From: Rhodovibrio sodomensis
GTDB taxonomy: Bacteria; Pseudomonadota; Alphaproteobacteria; Kiloniellales; Rhodovibrionaceae
DNA length: 52,582 nucleotides
Reading direction: 5' to 3'
NCBI RefSeq assembly: GCF_016583645.1
Contig: NZ_NRRL01000023.1
Span: 1 to 52,582 of the forward strand
Part shown: one piece after another, positions 18,315 through 26,917 of the stretch
Position numbering within the stretch: position 1 is the stretch's first letter
How the letters are laid out: the number at the start of each line of letters is the position of its first letter
The notes under the pieces: model-generated
Database searches by the model: none
Told to the model about the DNA's origin: nothing
What the model saw: the letters and a program-made list of their open reading frames with translations, nothing else
Position numbers and translations under genes: made by a program

Positions 18315-19121
18315 ATGAACGCGAAACGTCCGCCCGCGCGGCCGCCGCGCGCGGTGCTGCTGCTGACCGGCCTGCTTGCCGTCGCGCTGACCGGCTGCGC
18401 CAGCGACTCGCTGATGATGCGCGGTGGCGGCGGGCCGATCGAGGTGCTGCAGAACCTGTGGGCCTGGTTCACCGAGGCCGGCCGCTGGAACGGCAACGAC
18501 GGTATTCCCAACCGGGTGGTCGAGCATCTCTATTACACCGTCGTCTCGCTGGCGATCGCGCTGGCGATCTCGCTGCCGGTGGGGATCGGGCTCGGCCACC
18601 TTGGCAAGGGCGGACTGTTCGCCATCAACGTGTCCAACATCGGGCGTGCGGTGCCGGAGTTCGGGATCGTGATCCTGGTGTTCATCATCGCCGGCTACGG
18701 CGAGCTCCCTGTGATCGTCGCGCTGGTCGCGCTCGCCATGCCGCCGATCGTCACCAACAGCTACGTCGGCATGCGCGACGTCGACCGGCAGGTCACCGGT
18801 GCGGCGCGCGGCATGGGTATGACCGGCTGGCAGCGGCTGACCCAGGTCGAACTGCCGCTCGCCTCGCCCGCGATCATGGCCGGCATCCGAACCTCGACCG
18901 TGCAGGTGATCGCGACCGCCACGATCGGCGCCTACGTCGGACTGGGCGGGCTCGGGCGGTATATCATCGACGGCCTGGCCCAGCACCGCATGGACAAGGT
19001 GCTGGGTGGGGCGGTGTCGGTCGCGGTGCTGGCGATGGCGGCGGAGCTGTCGCTGGCGGGCCTGCAGCGGGTAATCGTGCCCAAGGGCATCCGCACCATG
19101 CGCGCCGGGGCCACGCCGTAG
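18315..19121 (+). CDS. OpuC-like ABC transporter permease with an N-terminal lipobox
   Basis: 268 residues. The permease core has five hydrophobic helices and the EAA-like loop GAARGMGMTGWQRLTQVELP, LASPAIMAGIRTSTVQVIAT and GGLGRYIIDGL, as in OpuCB/OpuCD/ProW-type quaternary-amine permeases. Unusually, residues 13-28 look like a lipoprotein signal peptide ending in the lipobox L25-T-G-C28, placing a would-be lipidated cysteine ahead of the permease domain. It is first in the operon and is separated from the binding-protein gene by 332 bases containing a CTAG element. Likely substrates are glycine betaine or choline, by family. Confidence 0.87.
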   Translation: MNAKRPPARPPRAVLLLTGLLAVALTGCASDSLMMRGGGGPIEVLQNLWAWFTEAGRWNGNDGIPNRVVEHLYYTVVSLAIALAISLPVGIGLGHLGKGGLFAINVSNIGRAVPEFGIVILVFIIAGYGELPVIVALVALAMPPIVTNSYVGMRDVDRQVTGAARGMGMTGWQRLTQVELPLASPAIMAGIRTSTVQVIATATIGAYVGLGGLGRYIIDGLAQHRMDKVLGGAVSVAVLAMAAELSLAGLQRVIVPKGIRTMRAGATP

Positions 19122-19453
19122 CGTTGGCGGCCGGCGGTTTCGTTGACAGCGCGCAACGCCACGCCACCTTTCCGGTGACACACCGCAACAGACCGGGGCA
19201 GACTGCGCCTGCGCGCGCGCCAGCCAATGACCAGCACGCGGGCCCGGCGGTCGGTTGCCGGTTAACTCGGCACCGGTCGGCGGACCTAGCGCAAAATCGA
19301 TGAAGGTCGAATCGACCTTCATCGTGAATTTTGCTCTAACTGCTTGAAGAGAGAGCAAGATTCAGCTGAATGGTGGCTTCACCTTTCAGCATCTTGCTCT
19401 AGAACGACGGCCGGGCTAGCAAACAAGATTTACCGCCAACAGGGAGGCCTTCC
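19122..19453. other. Intergenic region with repeat element and ribosome site of the binding-protein gene
   Basis: 332 bases. 19122-19285 shows no supported gene, 19286-19402 is a complete CTAG element, and GGGAGG just before 19454 is a strong ribosome site. A promoter for the binding-protein gene may lie here, but none is clear. Confidence 0.5.
19286..19402 (-). repeat. Double-hairpin CTAG element, copy 3 (complete, reversed)
   Basis: CTAG at 19286-19289 and 19399-19402. Reading left to right it is hairpin B (around GATGAAGGTCGAATCGACC), the linker ACTGCTTGAAGAG and hairpin A, so it is inverted relative to the copy at 16065. It lies between the first permease gene and the substrate-binding-protein gene. 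Confidence 0.9.
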
Positions 19454-20377
19454 ATGACCCGCCTGACTACGCTGACCCAGCGTCTGCTGGGCCGCACGCT
19501 GCCGGCGATCGCCGGCGTGGCCGCCATCGCCGCCGGGACGCTCGCCGGGGCCGGCACGGCCAAGGCCGACGACACGCTGATCGTCGGCTCCACCAACTTC
19601 CCCGAGCAGCTGATCCTCGCCAACATGTACGAGGACATCCTGGAGGCGCGCGGCATCGTCGACGTCGAGACGCGCCTGAACCTGGGCTCGCGCGAGATTG
19701 TCTTCCCGGCCCTGCGCAACGCCGAGATCGAGGCGCTGCCGGAGTACACCGGCGCCCTGCTCGCCCATCTCACGGCCGGCGAGACCCAGGCGCGCACGCC
19801 GGAGGCGGTGCTGGCCCAGCTGCGCAAGCACCTGCCGGAGGGAATCGTCGCGCTCGAGCCGTCGCCCGCGCAGGACAAGGACGCGCTGGTCGTGCGCCCG
19901 GAGACGGCGGAGAAATACAACCTGACCACCGTCTCCGATCTGGCCGACGTGGCGGGCAAGTTGATCGTCGGCGGGCCCCCCGAGATGAAGACCCGCGAGG
20001 CCGGCCTGCCGGGCCTGAAGGACGTCTACGGCATCGAGTTCGCGGAGTTCCGCTCGCTCGACGCCGGCGGACCGCTGACCAAGAACGCGCTGAAGAACGG
20101 CGATATCGACGTCGCGCGGATGTTCACCACCCAGGGGGCGATCGACGAGAACGGCTGGGTCGTGTTGAAGGACGACAAGAACCACATCCCAGCCCAGAAC
20201 CTGATCCCCGTGATCCGGTCGGACGCCCTGACCCCGGAGATCGCGGCGGCCCTGAACGAACTATCCGCCGCGCTGTCGACCGAGGCGCTGACCAAGCTCA
20301 ACGCCAAGGTCGGGGTCGACAAGATGGACCCCGAGGTGGTCGCCGAACAGTGGTTGAAGGCCGAGGGCCTGATCTAA
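19454..20377 (+). CDS. Periplasmic substrate-binding protein of the OpuC-like ABC transporter
   Basis: 307 residues with a Sec signal peptide; likely cleavage after AKA near residue 37 (TAKADDTLIVG). The mature start LIVGSTNFPEQLILANMYED matches OsmF/OpuCC/ProX-type choline and glycine-betaine binders, and EYTGALLAHL carries the ligand-pocket tyrosine region. GGGAGG precedes the ATG. The TAA stop is contained in the CTAG element that follows directly. With one element on each side, this gene has its own potential mRNA segment, which suits the higher dose needed for a binding protein. Confidence 0.92.
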   Translation: MTRLTTLTQRLLGRTLPAIAGVAAIAAGTLAGAGTAKADDTLIVGSTNFPEQLILANMYEDILEARGIVDVETRLNLGSREIVFPALRNAEIEALPEYTGALLAHLTAGETQARTPEAVLAQLRKHLPEGIVALEPSPAQDKDALVVRPETAEKYNLTTVSDLADVAGKLIVGGPPEMKTREAGLPGLKDVYGIEFAEFRSLDAGGPLTKNALKNGDIDVARMFTTQGAIDENGWVVLKDDKNHIPAQNLIPVIRSDALTPEIAAALNELSAALSTEALTKLNAKVGVDKMDPEVVAEQWLKAEGLI

Positions 20378-20440
20378 CGGCTTTAAGAGAGAGCAAGATT
20401 CGGCTGAAAGGTGGCGTCACCTTTCAGCGTCTTGCGCTAG
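20374..20440 (-). repeat. Double-hairpin CTAG element, copy 4 (hairpin A only)
   Basis: CTAACGGCTTTAAGAG corresponds to the internal linker CTAACTGCTTGAAGAG of complete reversed copies. Hairpin A follows (AGAGCAAGATTCGGCTGAAAG ... CTTTCAGCGTCTTGCGCTAG). Hairpin B is absent. It holds the TAA stop of the binding-protein gene. Confidence 0.85.
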
Positions 20441-20513
20441 GCCGGTTTGTGGCCCGGATGCCCACAGTCCGCCGCACGCCCACCCCGACCAGTGCCAGGC
20501 GGTTCAAGACGCC

Positions 20514-21611
20514 ATGATCCGTTTCGAGAAGGTGACCAAGCGCTTCGCCGACGGCACGACCGCGGTGGACGCCCTCGATCTTGAGATCGCCGACGGCGAA
20601 ACGGTGATGCTGGTCGGCCCGTCGGGCTGCGGCAAGACGACCTCGCTGCGGCTGATCAACCGCCTGGAGGAGGCGACCGGGGGCCGCGTTCTGGTGAACG
20701 GCCAGGACGTGTCGCAGGTCGATCCCACCCAGCTGCGCCGCGGCATCGGTTACGTCATCCAGCACGCCGGGCTGTTCCCGCACCGCCGGATCGAGGGCAA
20801 CATCGCGACCGTGCCCCGGCTGCTCGGCTGGGCGCGCGCCAAGATCCAGCCCAAGGTCGACGACATGCTGGAGACGGTCGGGCTGGACCGCACGGTCGCG
20901 CAGCGCTTCCCGCACCAGCTGTCGGGCGGCCAGCAGCAGCGCGTCGGCGTCGCCCGCGCGCTCGCCGGGGAGCCGCCGGTGCTGCTGATGGACGAGCCGT
21001 TCGCGGCCGTCGACCCGATCGTGCGCGCCCGCCTGCAGCAGGAGTTCCTCGACCTCAAGAAGCGGGTGCGCAAGACCATCGTGTTCGTCACCCACGACGT
21101 CGACGAGGCGATCAAGCTGGGCGACAAGATCGCGATCCTGAAGGAAGGCGGCCAGCTGGCGCAGTACGGCCGGCCGGTCGAGATCCTGGCCCGCCCGGCC
21201 GACAGCTTCGTCGCCGACTTCGTCGGACGCGAGCGCACGCTCAAGCGCCTGGCGCTGATGACCGCGGACAGCCTGGACGTCACCCCCGGCAACCCGGTCG
21301 ATCCCGACGCCGACGCCGAGCGCGTCGGCGCCGCGGCGGCCGAAGCCGGCCAGCCGTGGGTGCCGGTGGTCGGTGAAGACCGGCGGTTCCAGGGCTGGTG
21401 CGACAGCCGCCGGCTGGTCAACGGCCACACCGCCGGCCAACTCGCAGGCGGCCTTAGCATCGCCACCGTCGGGCCCGGCGATACGCTGCGCACCGCCCTC
21501 GACGCCGCGCTGTCGGCGGAGAGCCGGTCGGTCGTGCGGGTCGACGCGGCCGGCAATTATCTGGGCGTGATCACCCTGGAGCGGATCGCGGAGGCCGGGC
21601 TGTGGAGCTGA
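20514..21611 (+). CDS. OpuCA-like ABC transporter ATPase with CBS domains
   Basis: 365 residues. Walker A GPSGCGKTT (near residue 36), Q-loop YVIQHAGLFPH, signature LSGGQQQRVGVARAL, Walker B VLLMDEPFAAVDP, and H-loop FVTHDVDEA. After residue ~245 the C-terminus has a CBS-type tandem fold (WVPVVGEDRRFQGWCDSRR, VVRVDAAGNYLGVITLERI), as in OpuA/OpuC ATPases where CBS domains sense ionic strength or nucleotide. It powers the two permeases at 18315 and 21602. The last 10 bases overlap the second permease gene. Confidence 0.94.
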   Translation: MIRFEKVTKRFADGTTAVDALDLEIADGETVMLVGPSGCGKTTSLRLINRLEEATGGRVLVNGQDVSQVDPTQLRRGIGYVIQHAGLFPHRRIEGNIATVPRLLGWARAKIQPKVDDMLETVGLDRTVAQRFPHQLSGGQQQRVGVARALAGEPPVLLMDEPFAAVDPIVRARLQQEFLDLKKRVRKTIVFVTHDVDEAIKLGDKIAILKEGGQLAQYGRPVEILARPADSFVADFVGRERTLKRLALMTADSLDVTPGNPVDPDADAERVGAAAAEAGQPWVPVVGEDRRFQGWCDSRRLVNGHTAGQLAGGLSIATVGPGDTLRTALDAALSAESRSVVRVDAAGNYLGVITLERIAEAGLWS

Positions 21612-22249
21612 TCCGCTGGTCCTGGGTCGGCAGGCACCTGGACGACATCGGCTGGCTGTTCGTCGAACACATCCAGCTGGCCGGCCTGGCGCTGGTGTTC
21701 GGCTTCGCGATCGCGTTTCCGCTGTCGCTGATGGCGCTGCGCTGGCCGCGCCTCTACGGCCCGCTCCTGGGCTTCACCGGGGTGTTGTTCACAGTTCCCT
21801 CGCTCGCCCTGTTCATCCTGCTGATCCCCTACACCGGGCTCTCCAAGGCGACCTCGCTGATCGGGCTGACGATCTACACCCTGCTGATCCTGGTGCGGAA
21901 CATCGTCGAGGGGCTGCGCGGCGTCTCCCCGCACGTGCTGGACGCCGCCAAGGCGATGGGCCTGACCCGCACGCAGCGCCTGTTCCAGGTCGAACTGCCG
22001 CTGGCCCTGCCGATGATCATGGCCGGCATCCGGATCGCGGCGGTGACCACCATCGGGCTGGTCACCGTGACCGCCCTGATCGGCCAGGGCGGCCTGGGCC
22101 GGCTGTTCATCGACGGCTTCACCCGGGACTTCGCCACCCCGGTGATCGTCGGCTTCGTATTGTCGGTCGCGCTCGCGGTGGTGGTCGACCTGCTGCTGGT
22201 CCGCCTGCAAAGCGCGCTGACGCCGTGGCACGACGAGGCGGGGCGCTAA
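21602..22249 (+). CDS. OpuC-like ABC transporter permease, second subunit
   Basis: 215 residues; GTG at 21602 overlaps the ATPase stop by 10 bases, so it is coupled. Five to six hydrophobic helices and the coupling loop DAAKAMGLTRTQRLFQVELP, then ALPMIMAGIRIAAVTTIGL and IGQGGLGRLFIDG. It forms the heterodimeric channel with the permease at 18315 and has the usual compact length without a lipobox. Confidence 0.93.
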   Translation: MELIRWSWVGRHLDDIGWLFVEHIQLAGLALVFGFAIAFPLSLMALRWPRLYGPLLGFTGVLFTVPSLALFILLIPYTGLSKATSLIGLTIYTLLILVRNIVEGLRGVSPHVLDAAKAMGLTRTQRLFQVELPLALPMIMAGIRIAAVTTIGLVTVTALIGQGGLGRLFIDGFTRDFATPVIVGFVLSVALAVVVDLLLVRLQSALTPWHDEAGR

Positions 22250-22351
22250 ACGGCACCAAGCGGCGCGGCCGTCCTCCGCGCAAACCGCGCGCTTGATACA
22301 CTGCCGTGTCGAACGTACGCGTGCGGCAATGCCTATGGTTGGAGACCTGCC

Positions 22352-23149
22352 ATGAAAGTTCTCGTCGCCCTGCTGGCGGTCGCCGTCGGCGGTCTGTTCG
22401 TCGGCGCCGAAGACGCCTCCGCCCAGCTCTCGGTGGATCGGGTGATCGTGGATTTCGCGCCGGGCGAACCGCGCCGTCAGGACATCCTGGTCACCAACAC
22501 CTCCGACGAGGTCGCGTACGTCCAGGTCGAGCCCCGGGTGATCCAAAACCCTGGCAAGCCGACTCAGGACAGCGTCACGATCGCCGATCCGCGCGAGCGC
22601 GGCCTGCTGGTCAGCCCGGAGCGGCTCAAACTGCCGCCCGGCGCGCGCAAGCGCGTGCGCTTCGCCCTGCTCGACCGTCCGAGCGAACGAGATCGCATCT
22701 ACCGGGTCTCGATCCGCCCGGTCGTCGGGGAGCTAAAAAGCCAGGAGACGGCCGTGAAGGTCCTGGTGGGCTACGACGTGCTGGTGATGGCCCGTCCGCG
22801 GAACGCGGACCCCAACCTGAACACCCGGCGCGTCGACGGAAAGCTGATGGTGCGCAACACCGGCAACACCAACGCCCTGCTGTTCCGCGGCGAGCCGTGC
22901 GCGCCGGATGGCGGCGACTGCGTCGACCTGCCGTCGAAGCGGATCTACGCCGGGGCGGACTGGTCGACCGGGCTGCCCTACGACACGCCCGTGGAATACC
23001 GGGTCAAGGTCGCCGGCAACCCTGACGGTCGTGCCGGAATAGGCCGGGCGCACGTCGGGGCCGCGCCGATGGCTGCGCCGGGATCTGCGCCGCCGTGCAG
23101 GGCGCGGACGAAAGCGCGCCCGCACCCGCATTGCACCCCCGCCGGTTAA
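22352..23149 (+). CDS. Periplasmic PapD-like chaperone with a probable 3' frameshift
   Basis: 265 residues as read. A signal peptide (MKVLVALLAVAVGGLFVGAE, ending ASA) is followed by an immunoglobulin-like N-domain with LSVDRVIVDFAPGEPRRQDI, the polar G1-type region ERLKLPPGARKRVRFALLDR, and SIRPVVGELKS. It resembles fimbrial assembly chaperones, but no usher or pilin lies nearby. Homology-like sequence ends at VEYRVKVAGN; the remaining ~44 residues are Pro/Ala/Arg-rich and look non-coding. Shifting frame by one base at about 23020-23024 gives a short natural end, PTVVPE and TAG at 23040-23042 (about 229 residues). So a one-base insertion or sequencing error is likely. Confidence 0.75.
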   Translation: MKVLVALLAVAVGGLFVGAEDASAQLSVDRVIVDFAPGEPRRQDILVTNTSDEVAYVQVEPRVIQNPGKPTQDSVTIADPRERGLLVSPERLKLPPGARKRVRFALLDRPSERDRIYRVSIRPVVGELKSQETAVKVLVGYDVLVMARPRNADPNLNTRRVDGKLMVRNTGNTNALLFRGEPCAPDGGDCVDLPSKRIYAGADWSTGLPYDTPVEYRVKVAGNPDGRAGIGRAHVGAAPMAAPGSAPPCRARTKARPHPHCTPAG

Positions 23150-23203
23150 GCGCCACCCTCGCGCCGGCTTTGTAATCCGAACCGGCATGCGAAGGGGCCT
23201 GTC

Positions 23204-24112
23204 ATGGCGAACGCGAATTCGAAAAAGGTGATCTACGCCGCGCTCGCCGGCAACGCGCTGATCGCGGTGACCAAGTTCGTCGCGGCGGGGATCACCGGCT
23301 CCTCCGCCATGCTGGCGGAGGGGATCCACTCGGTGGTGGATACCGGCAACCAGGGGCTGATGCTCCACGGTACCGCGCGGGCGAACAAGCCGGCGGACGC
23401 CAAGCATCCCTTCGGCTACGGCCGGGAGCTGTATTTCTGGGCGTTCGTGGTGGCGATCCTGATCTTCGCCGTGGGCGCGGGCGTGTCGCTCTACGAGGGC
23501 GTGGCCAAGGTGCTGCACCCGCACCCGGTGACCAGTCCGGCGGTGAACTACGTCGTGCTGCTGCTCGCCATGGCCTTCGAGGGCTGGGCCTTCTCGGTCG
23601 CCTACAAGGAGTTCCAGCAGATCAAGGGCGAGCGCGGCTTCATCCAGGCGGTGCGGGAGAGCAAGGACCCGACCGTGATCACCGTGCTGTTCGAGGATAC
23701 GGCCGCGCTGAGCGGGCTGGTCGTCGCGTTCCTCGGGGTCGGCATGGCGCACCTGTTCGGCTGGCCGGTCATGGACGGCGTGGCCTCTATCGTGATCGGG
23801 CTGATCCTGGGCGCGACCGCCTTCCTGCTCGCCTACGAGACCAAGGGCCTATTGGTGGGCGAAGCCGCCTTGCCGCGGGTGACCGCCGGGATCCGCGGCG
23901 TGGTGCGCGAGGAGCCCGACGTCGAGCGGCTGAACGAGGTGCTGACCCTGCAGCTCGGCCCGGACGACGTGCTCGCGACCGTCAGCGTCGAGTTCGCCGA
24001 CGGCCTGCCGACCGGCCGGATCGAGCAGACGGTCGCCCGCCTGGACGCGGCGATCAAGAAGGCCCAGCCGGAGGTCACGCGCGTCTACATCGAGGCCGCG
24101 ACCGCCAGCTAG
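23204..24112 (+). CDS. Cation diffusion facilitator (CDF) family transporter
   Basis: 302 residues; ATG at 23204 with GAAGGGG upstream. Six hydrophobic helices. The metal-site helices are SSAMLAEGIHSVVDTGNQGL (helix 2) and TVLFEDTAALSGLVVAFLG (helix 5), and HPFGYGRELYFW is the conserved family loop. A cytosolic C-terminal domain follows (LQLGPDDVLATVSVEFADG). CDF proteins export Zn2+, Fe2+, Co2+ or Mn2+ by proton antiport. The two-residue metal pattern H-x3-D with E-D differs from classic ZitB, so the metal is not assigned. The gene stands alone. Confidence 0.92.
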   Translation: MANANSKKVIYAALAGNALIAVTKFVAAGITGSSAMLAEGIHSVVDTGNQGLMLHGTARANKPADAKHPFGYGRELYFWAFVVAILIFAVGAGVSLYEGVAKVLHPHPVTSPAVNYVVLLLAMAFEGWAFSVAYKEFQQIKGERGFIQAVRESKDPTVITVLFEDTAALSGLVVAFLGVGMAHLFGWPVMDGVASIVIGLILGATAFLLAYETKGLLVGEAALPRVTAGIRGVVREEPDVERLNEVLTLQLGPDDVLATVSVEFADGLPTGRIEQTVARLDAAIKKAQPEVTRVYIEAATAS

Positions 24113-24115
24113 TCT

Positions 24116-24219
24116 CACGATGAAGGCCGACTCGACCTTCATCGATTTTGCTCTAACTGCTTGAAGAGAGAGCAAGATTCAGCTGAAAGGTGGCTTCACC
24201 TTGCAGCATCATGCTCTAA
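24116..24219 (-). repeat. Double-hairpin CTAG element, copy 5 (left end trimmed)
   Basis: Hairpin B lacks its outer left arm and starts CACGATGAAGGCCGACTCGA. The linker ACTGCTTGAAGAG and a full hairpin A follow, ending GCTCTAA. It fills the space between the converging CDF and motA genes, and its TAG (minus strand, 24216-24218) is the motA stop. Confidence 0.87.
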
Positions 24220-25085
24220 CTGACCGCCGGGGCCTGTTCGACCGCGCTCTCCAGCTCAAAGAAGCTGGGCTGCACCGCCGTGGGCACGTTGCCGCGGCCG
24301 ATCTCGACGGCGAGCTGTGGGCCCGCGCCCTGCGCGATCGCGACCAGCACGTCCTTGGTGACATGGTAAAAGCGGCCGTCCTCGTCGACGATCTGGGCAA
24401 GCCGCGTCGCGAGCGGTCCGACAAAGCCGTAGGCCAGGAACACGCCCAGGAAGGTGCCGACCAGCGCCCCGCCGATCATCTTGCCCAGCACCTCCGGCGG
24501 CTCGTTGATCGAGGCCATGGTCTTGATCACGCCCAGCACCGCGGCGACGATGCCCAGCGCGGGCAAGGCGTCGGCCATCGTCTGCAGGGCGTTTGCCGGG
24601 GTCATGTCCTCGGCGTGGTGCTTTTCCAGAAGCCGGTCGATGTACTCGTCGATCTGATGGGGATCTTCGAGGTTGAGGGTCATCATCCGCAGCGTGTCGC
24701 AGATCATCGCGACCGCGAAGTGGTCCTTCAGGATCTTCGGATAGGTCTGGAAGATCGGGCTGTCGGCCGGCTGCTCGACGTGCTGTTCCAGACCGAGCGC
24801 GCCCTTCTTCTTGTAGACGTTGGCGAGCGCGTACAGCAGGCACAGCAGGTCCTGATAATCCGCCTGCTTCCACTTCGGCCCCTTGATCACGCGCATGATC
24901 CCCGCGAGCGCCTGCTTCACCGTCTTGATCGAATTCGCGATCAGCAGCGCGCCGATGGCGGCCCCGCCGATCATCATCAACTCGAAAGGCAGCGCCTTCA
25001 AAATCACCGACAGCTTGCCACCGGCCAACAGATAGCCGCCGAATACGCCCACCAGGACAATGCCCATTCCACCGATCGACAGCAC
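24216..25085 (-). CDS. motA: Flagellar motor stator protein MotA
   Basis: 289 residues from the GTG at 25085, chosen because GGGGTGAG precedes it and VLSIGGMGIVLVGVFGGYLL matches the usual MotA start. Four hydrophobic helices, a large cytosolic loop with LLCLLYALANVYKKKGALGL and the charged rotor-facing region, and the Pro-containing C-terminal helices (ADALPALGIVAAVLGVIKTM, GKMIGGALVGTFLGVFLAYG). It conducts protons with MotB to drive flagellar rotation. No motB or other flagellar gene lies in the window. The TAG stop comes from a CTAG element, so the C-terminal residue(s) may differ from the ancestral ones. Confidence 0.93.
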   Translation of the reverse strand: MLSIGGMGIVLVGVFGGYLLAGGKLSVILKALPFELMMIGGAAIGALLIANSIKTVKQALAGIMRVIKGPKWKQADYQDLLCLLYALANVYKKKGALGLEQHVEQPADSPIFQTYPKILKDHFAVAMICDTLRMMTLNLEDPHQIDEYIDRLLEKHHAEDMTPANALQTMADALPALGIVAAVLGVIKTMASINEPPEVLGKMIGGALVGTFLGVFLAYGFVGPLATRLAQIVDEDGRFYHVTKDVLVAIAQGAGPQLAVEIGRGNVPTAVQPSFFELESAVEQAPAVS

Positions 25086-25359
25086 GTCTCTCACCCCCTT
25101 CGCCGGTCTCGTCTCGCTCGGACGCCCGCGTTTCGCGGTGCGCCATTGGTGCACTGGTTGGGTTACCTTTGGATTAAAACAGACGCCGGCGGTCTCCCGA
25201 GACGGCCACTATCCCTTTGGTCGCCCGGACACGGGCAAACCTATACGACTGTCGGGCTAGCCAGCGCACAAGCGAAAGACGTAATTTGACCTCAATGCCG
25301 CGGAGCCGACGACCGCGGCATTCCAGCCCCCACTTGACCGCCCGCAGGACACCCGCCGC

Positions 25360-25839
25360 ATGGCCACGCAAGCCCACCCGCATCGTTTCGCCCTCGTGCT
25401 GGTCGTCGACGACGACGACCTGGTCCGCGACATGGTGGCGGCCAGTCTGACGCGCGCGGGCTATCGGGTCGTCCTGGCGGCGGACGGATCGGCCGCGATC
25501 GACCAGCTGGGGGCGCGGACGCCGGATCTGATCCTGACCGATCTGTTCATGCCGAACTGCGACGGGATCGAGCTGCTGCGCTCCGGCCTGCTACGCACCT
25601 CGGACATCCCGGTGATCGCGATGTCGGGCGGCTACGCCGGGATCGACCTGCTGGGAGCGTCGCGCACGCTGGGGGCGACGGCGACGATCGCCAAGCCGTT
25701 CCTGCCAGGCGAACTGATCGACCTGGTGCGCGGGACCCTGGACCCAGATGCGGCCGCGTCGGCGGATCGCGCCTCGACCGCCGGCCCCGGGCTCGGCCGT
25801 CCCGGCCGCGGCGGCAAGGCCGCAGCGGACTGCCACTGA
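25360..25839 (+). CDS. Single-domain response regulator (CheY/REC-like)
   Basis: 159 residues. REC domain at residues ~12-127 with the acidic cluster VVDDDDL, phospho-acceptor D61 in LILTDLFMPN, the Ser/Thr switch in VIAMSGGY and lysine in ATIAKPFLPG. After residue 128 there is only a short disordered Ala/Gly/Arg tail and no output domain. It is divergent from motA with 274 bases between, so a chemotaxis or motility role is possible but unproven. No kinase is adjacent. Confidence 0.9.
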   Translation: MATQAHPHRFALVLVVDDDDLVRDMVAASLTRAGYRVVLAADGSAAIDQLGARTPDLILTDLFMPNCDGIELLRSGLLRTSDIPVIAMSGGYAGIDLLGASRTLGATATIAKPFLPGELIDLVRGTLDPDAAASADRASTAGPGLGRPGRGGKAAADCH

Positions 25840-26062
25840 ACCGTCCGACGCCGCACGCCGCGCAGCCGACCGCCGCGGGCGGCGGGGCTCCCGCGCGCAC
25901 GTCAGCCGTGCCCCGCGCCCACCGCTCGGGCAGAGGCGTTGATTCCACCCCCCGCCGCGTGGTCAAAGAGGTGGTGAGGTCAAGGCGTTGGGCGGCGCCG
26001 CGCGGCCGCCGCCGATGCGCTCACGCCGTTCCGCGCGCCCGATTTTTGGGAAAGCCGCCGCC

Positions 26063-26356
26063 ATGATGAAGCCCTGGGATGTGCTCGCGATCCTGATGTA
26101 CGGCCTGGTCGCCGCGCTCGCGGCGCTGGCCGCAGAGAGCACGAACATCCTGGACGTGGTCTTCTGGGGTAGCTTCGGCGTCGGCGCGTCGCTGTTCCTG
26201 GCCGGCCTGTTCAAGCGGATCTTTCTGGCCCGCGCCCGGGCGTTGCCCGAAGACATCGCCGACGTCGCCGAGGTCGAGGTCAGCCGCCTCAACGCCTCGA
26301 TGACCATGGGCTTCCTGCTCGCCGCGATCAGCGGCGGCATTCTGTACGTCGTGTAG
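26063..26356 (+). CDS. Small membrane protein of unknown function
   Basis: 97 residues from the ATG at 26063 (a second ATG follows directly at 26066). Three hydrophobic stretches: WDVLAILMYGLVAALAALA, FWGSFGVGASLFLAGLF, and TMGFLLAAISGGILYVV at the end. An amphipathic charged segment lies between (KRIFLARARALPEDIADVAE). An upstream in-frame start at 25988 would add an Arg-rich tail and is less likely. The family is not recognised. Confidence 0.65.
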   Translation: MMKPWDVLAILMYGLVAALAALAAESTNILDVVFWGSFGVGASLFLAGLFKRIFLARARALPEDIADVAEVEVSRLNASMTMGFLLAAISGGILYVV

Positions 26357-26671
26357 GGCGCAGGCGCGTACGGGTACGCGTACGCCCGCCGCGAACGCAA
26401 CCCGCCCGCCAAACGCAAACGGCGGGCCGCAGCCCGCCGCGCGCCCTCCAGAACGTCAGACCGCCTAACCCGACGGCTAGAGCAAGATGCTGAAAGGTGG
26501 AGCCACCTTTCAGCTGAATTTTGCTCTAGGTATTGTTAATGCATAGTGATCGAGTCTCGGCCGACGATCTGGATGCCGCTGAGATGGGGTCGCCGTAGGC
26601 ACGGGGAACGGACGGCGCAGCCGCAACCCCGACGGTGGCGCGGGCCACGGAGGTTCGGGGGACTGGGGGAA
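26357..26671. other. Intergenic region with hairpins and a repeat element
   Basis: 315 bases. GCGTACGGGTACGCGTACGCC near 26366 is partly self-complementary. CGGCGGGC-cgca-GCCCGCCG near 26422 could act as a terminator-like hairpin but has no U-run. A single-hairpin CTAG element lies at 26477-26529. The remainder up to tRNA-Lys shows no gene. Confidence 0.5.
26477..26529 (+). repeat. Double-hairpin CTAG element, copy 6 (hairpin A only)
   Basis: CTAG at both ends. It is one hairpin pairing AGAGCAAGATGCTGAAAGGTG with CACCTTTCAGCTGAATTTTGCTCT. The right half ends like hairpin B (TTTTGCTCT), as if a deletion joined the left end of A to the right end of B. Confidence 0.88.
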
Positions 26672-26747
26672 TGGTGGGCCTGCAAGGACTCGAACCTTGG
26701 ACAAGTCGATTAAGAGTCGACTGCTCTACCAACTGAGCTACAGGCCC
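26672..26747 (-). tRNA. tRNA-Lys (anticodon CUU)
   Basis: The minus strand folds as a standard cloverleaf. The acceptor GGGCCTG pairs with CAGGCCC, discriminator A, and CCA is encoded (26672-26674). The D arm begins AGCTCAGTTGGTAGAGC. The anticodon stem is GTCGA/TCGAC with loop CTCTTAA, giving anticodon CTT. The T arm has GGTTCGAGTCC. It lies downstream of rodA on the same strand. Confidence 0.97.
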
Positions 26748-26917
26748 ATCGCTCGGCGCGGGTGATAGCAAGACGGGCGGGCTTTGTGAAGGCCCGAGTT
26801 CGGGCGCCCGCACGGATTTTCCCGCAGGCCGCCGCCCGGCCGGGCAATATCCGGCCGAACCGCCGGCGCGGAGATGGGCCGGCCATGGATCGCCCAACGG
26901 CCCGGCGACACGGCGCG

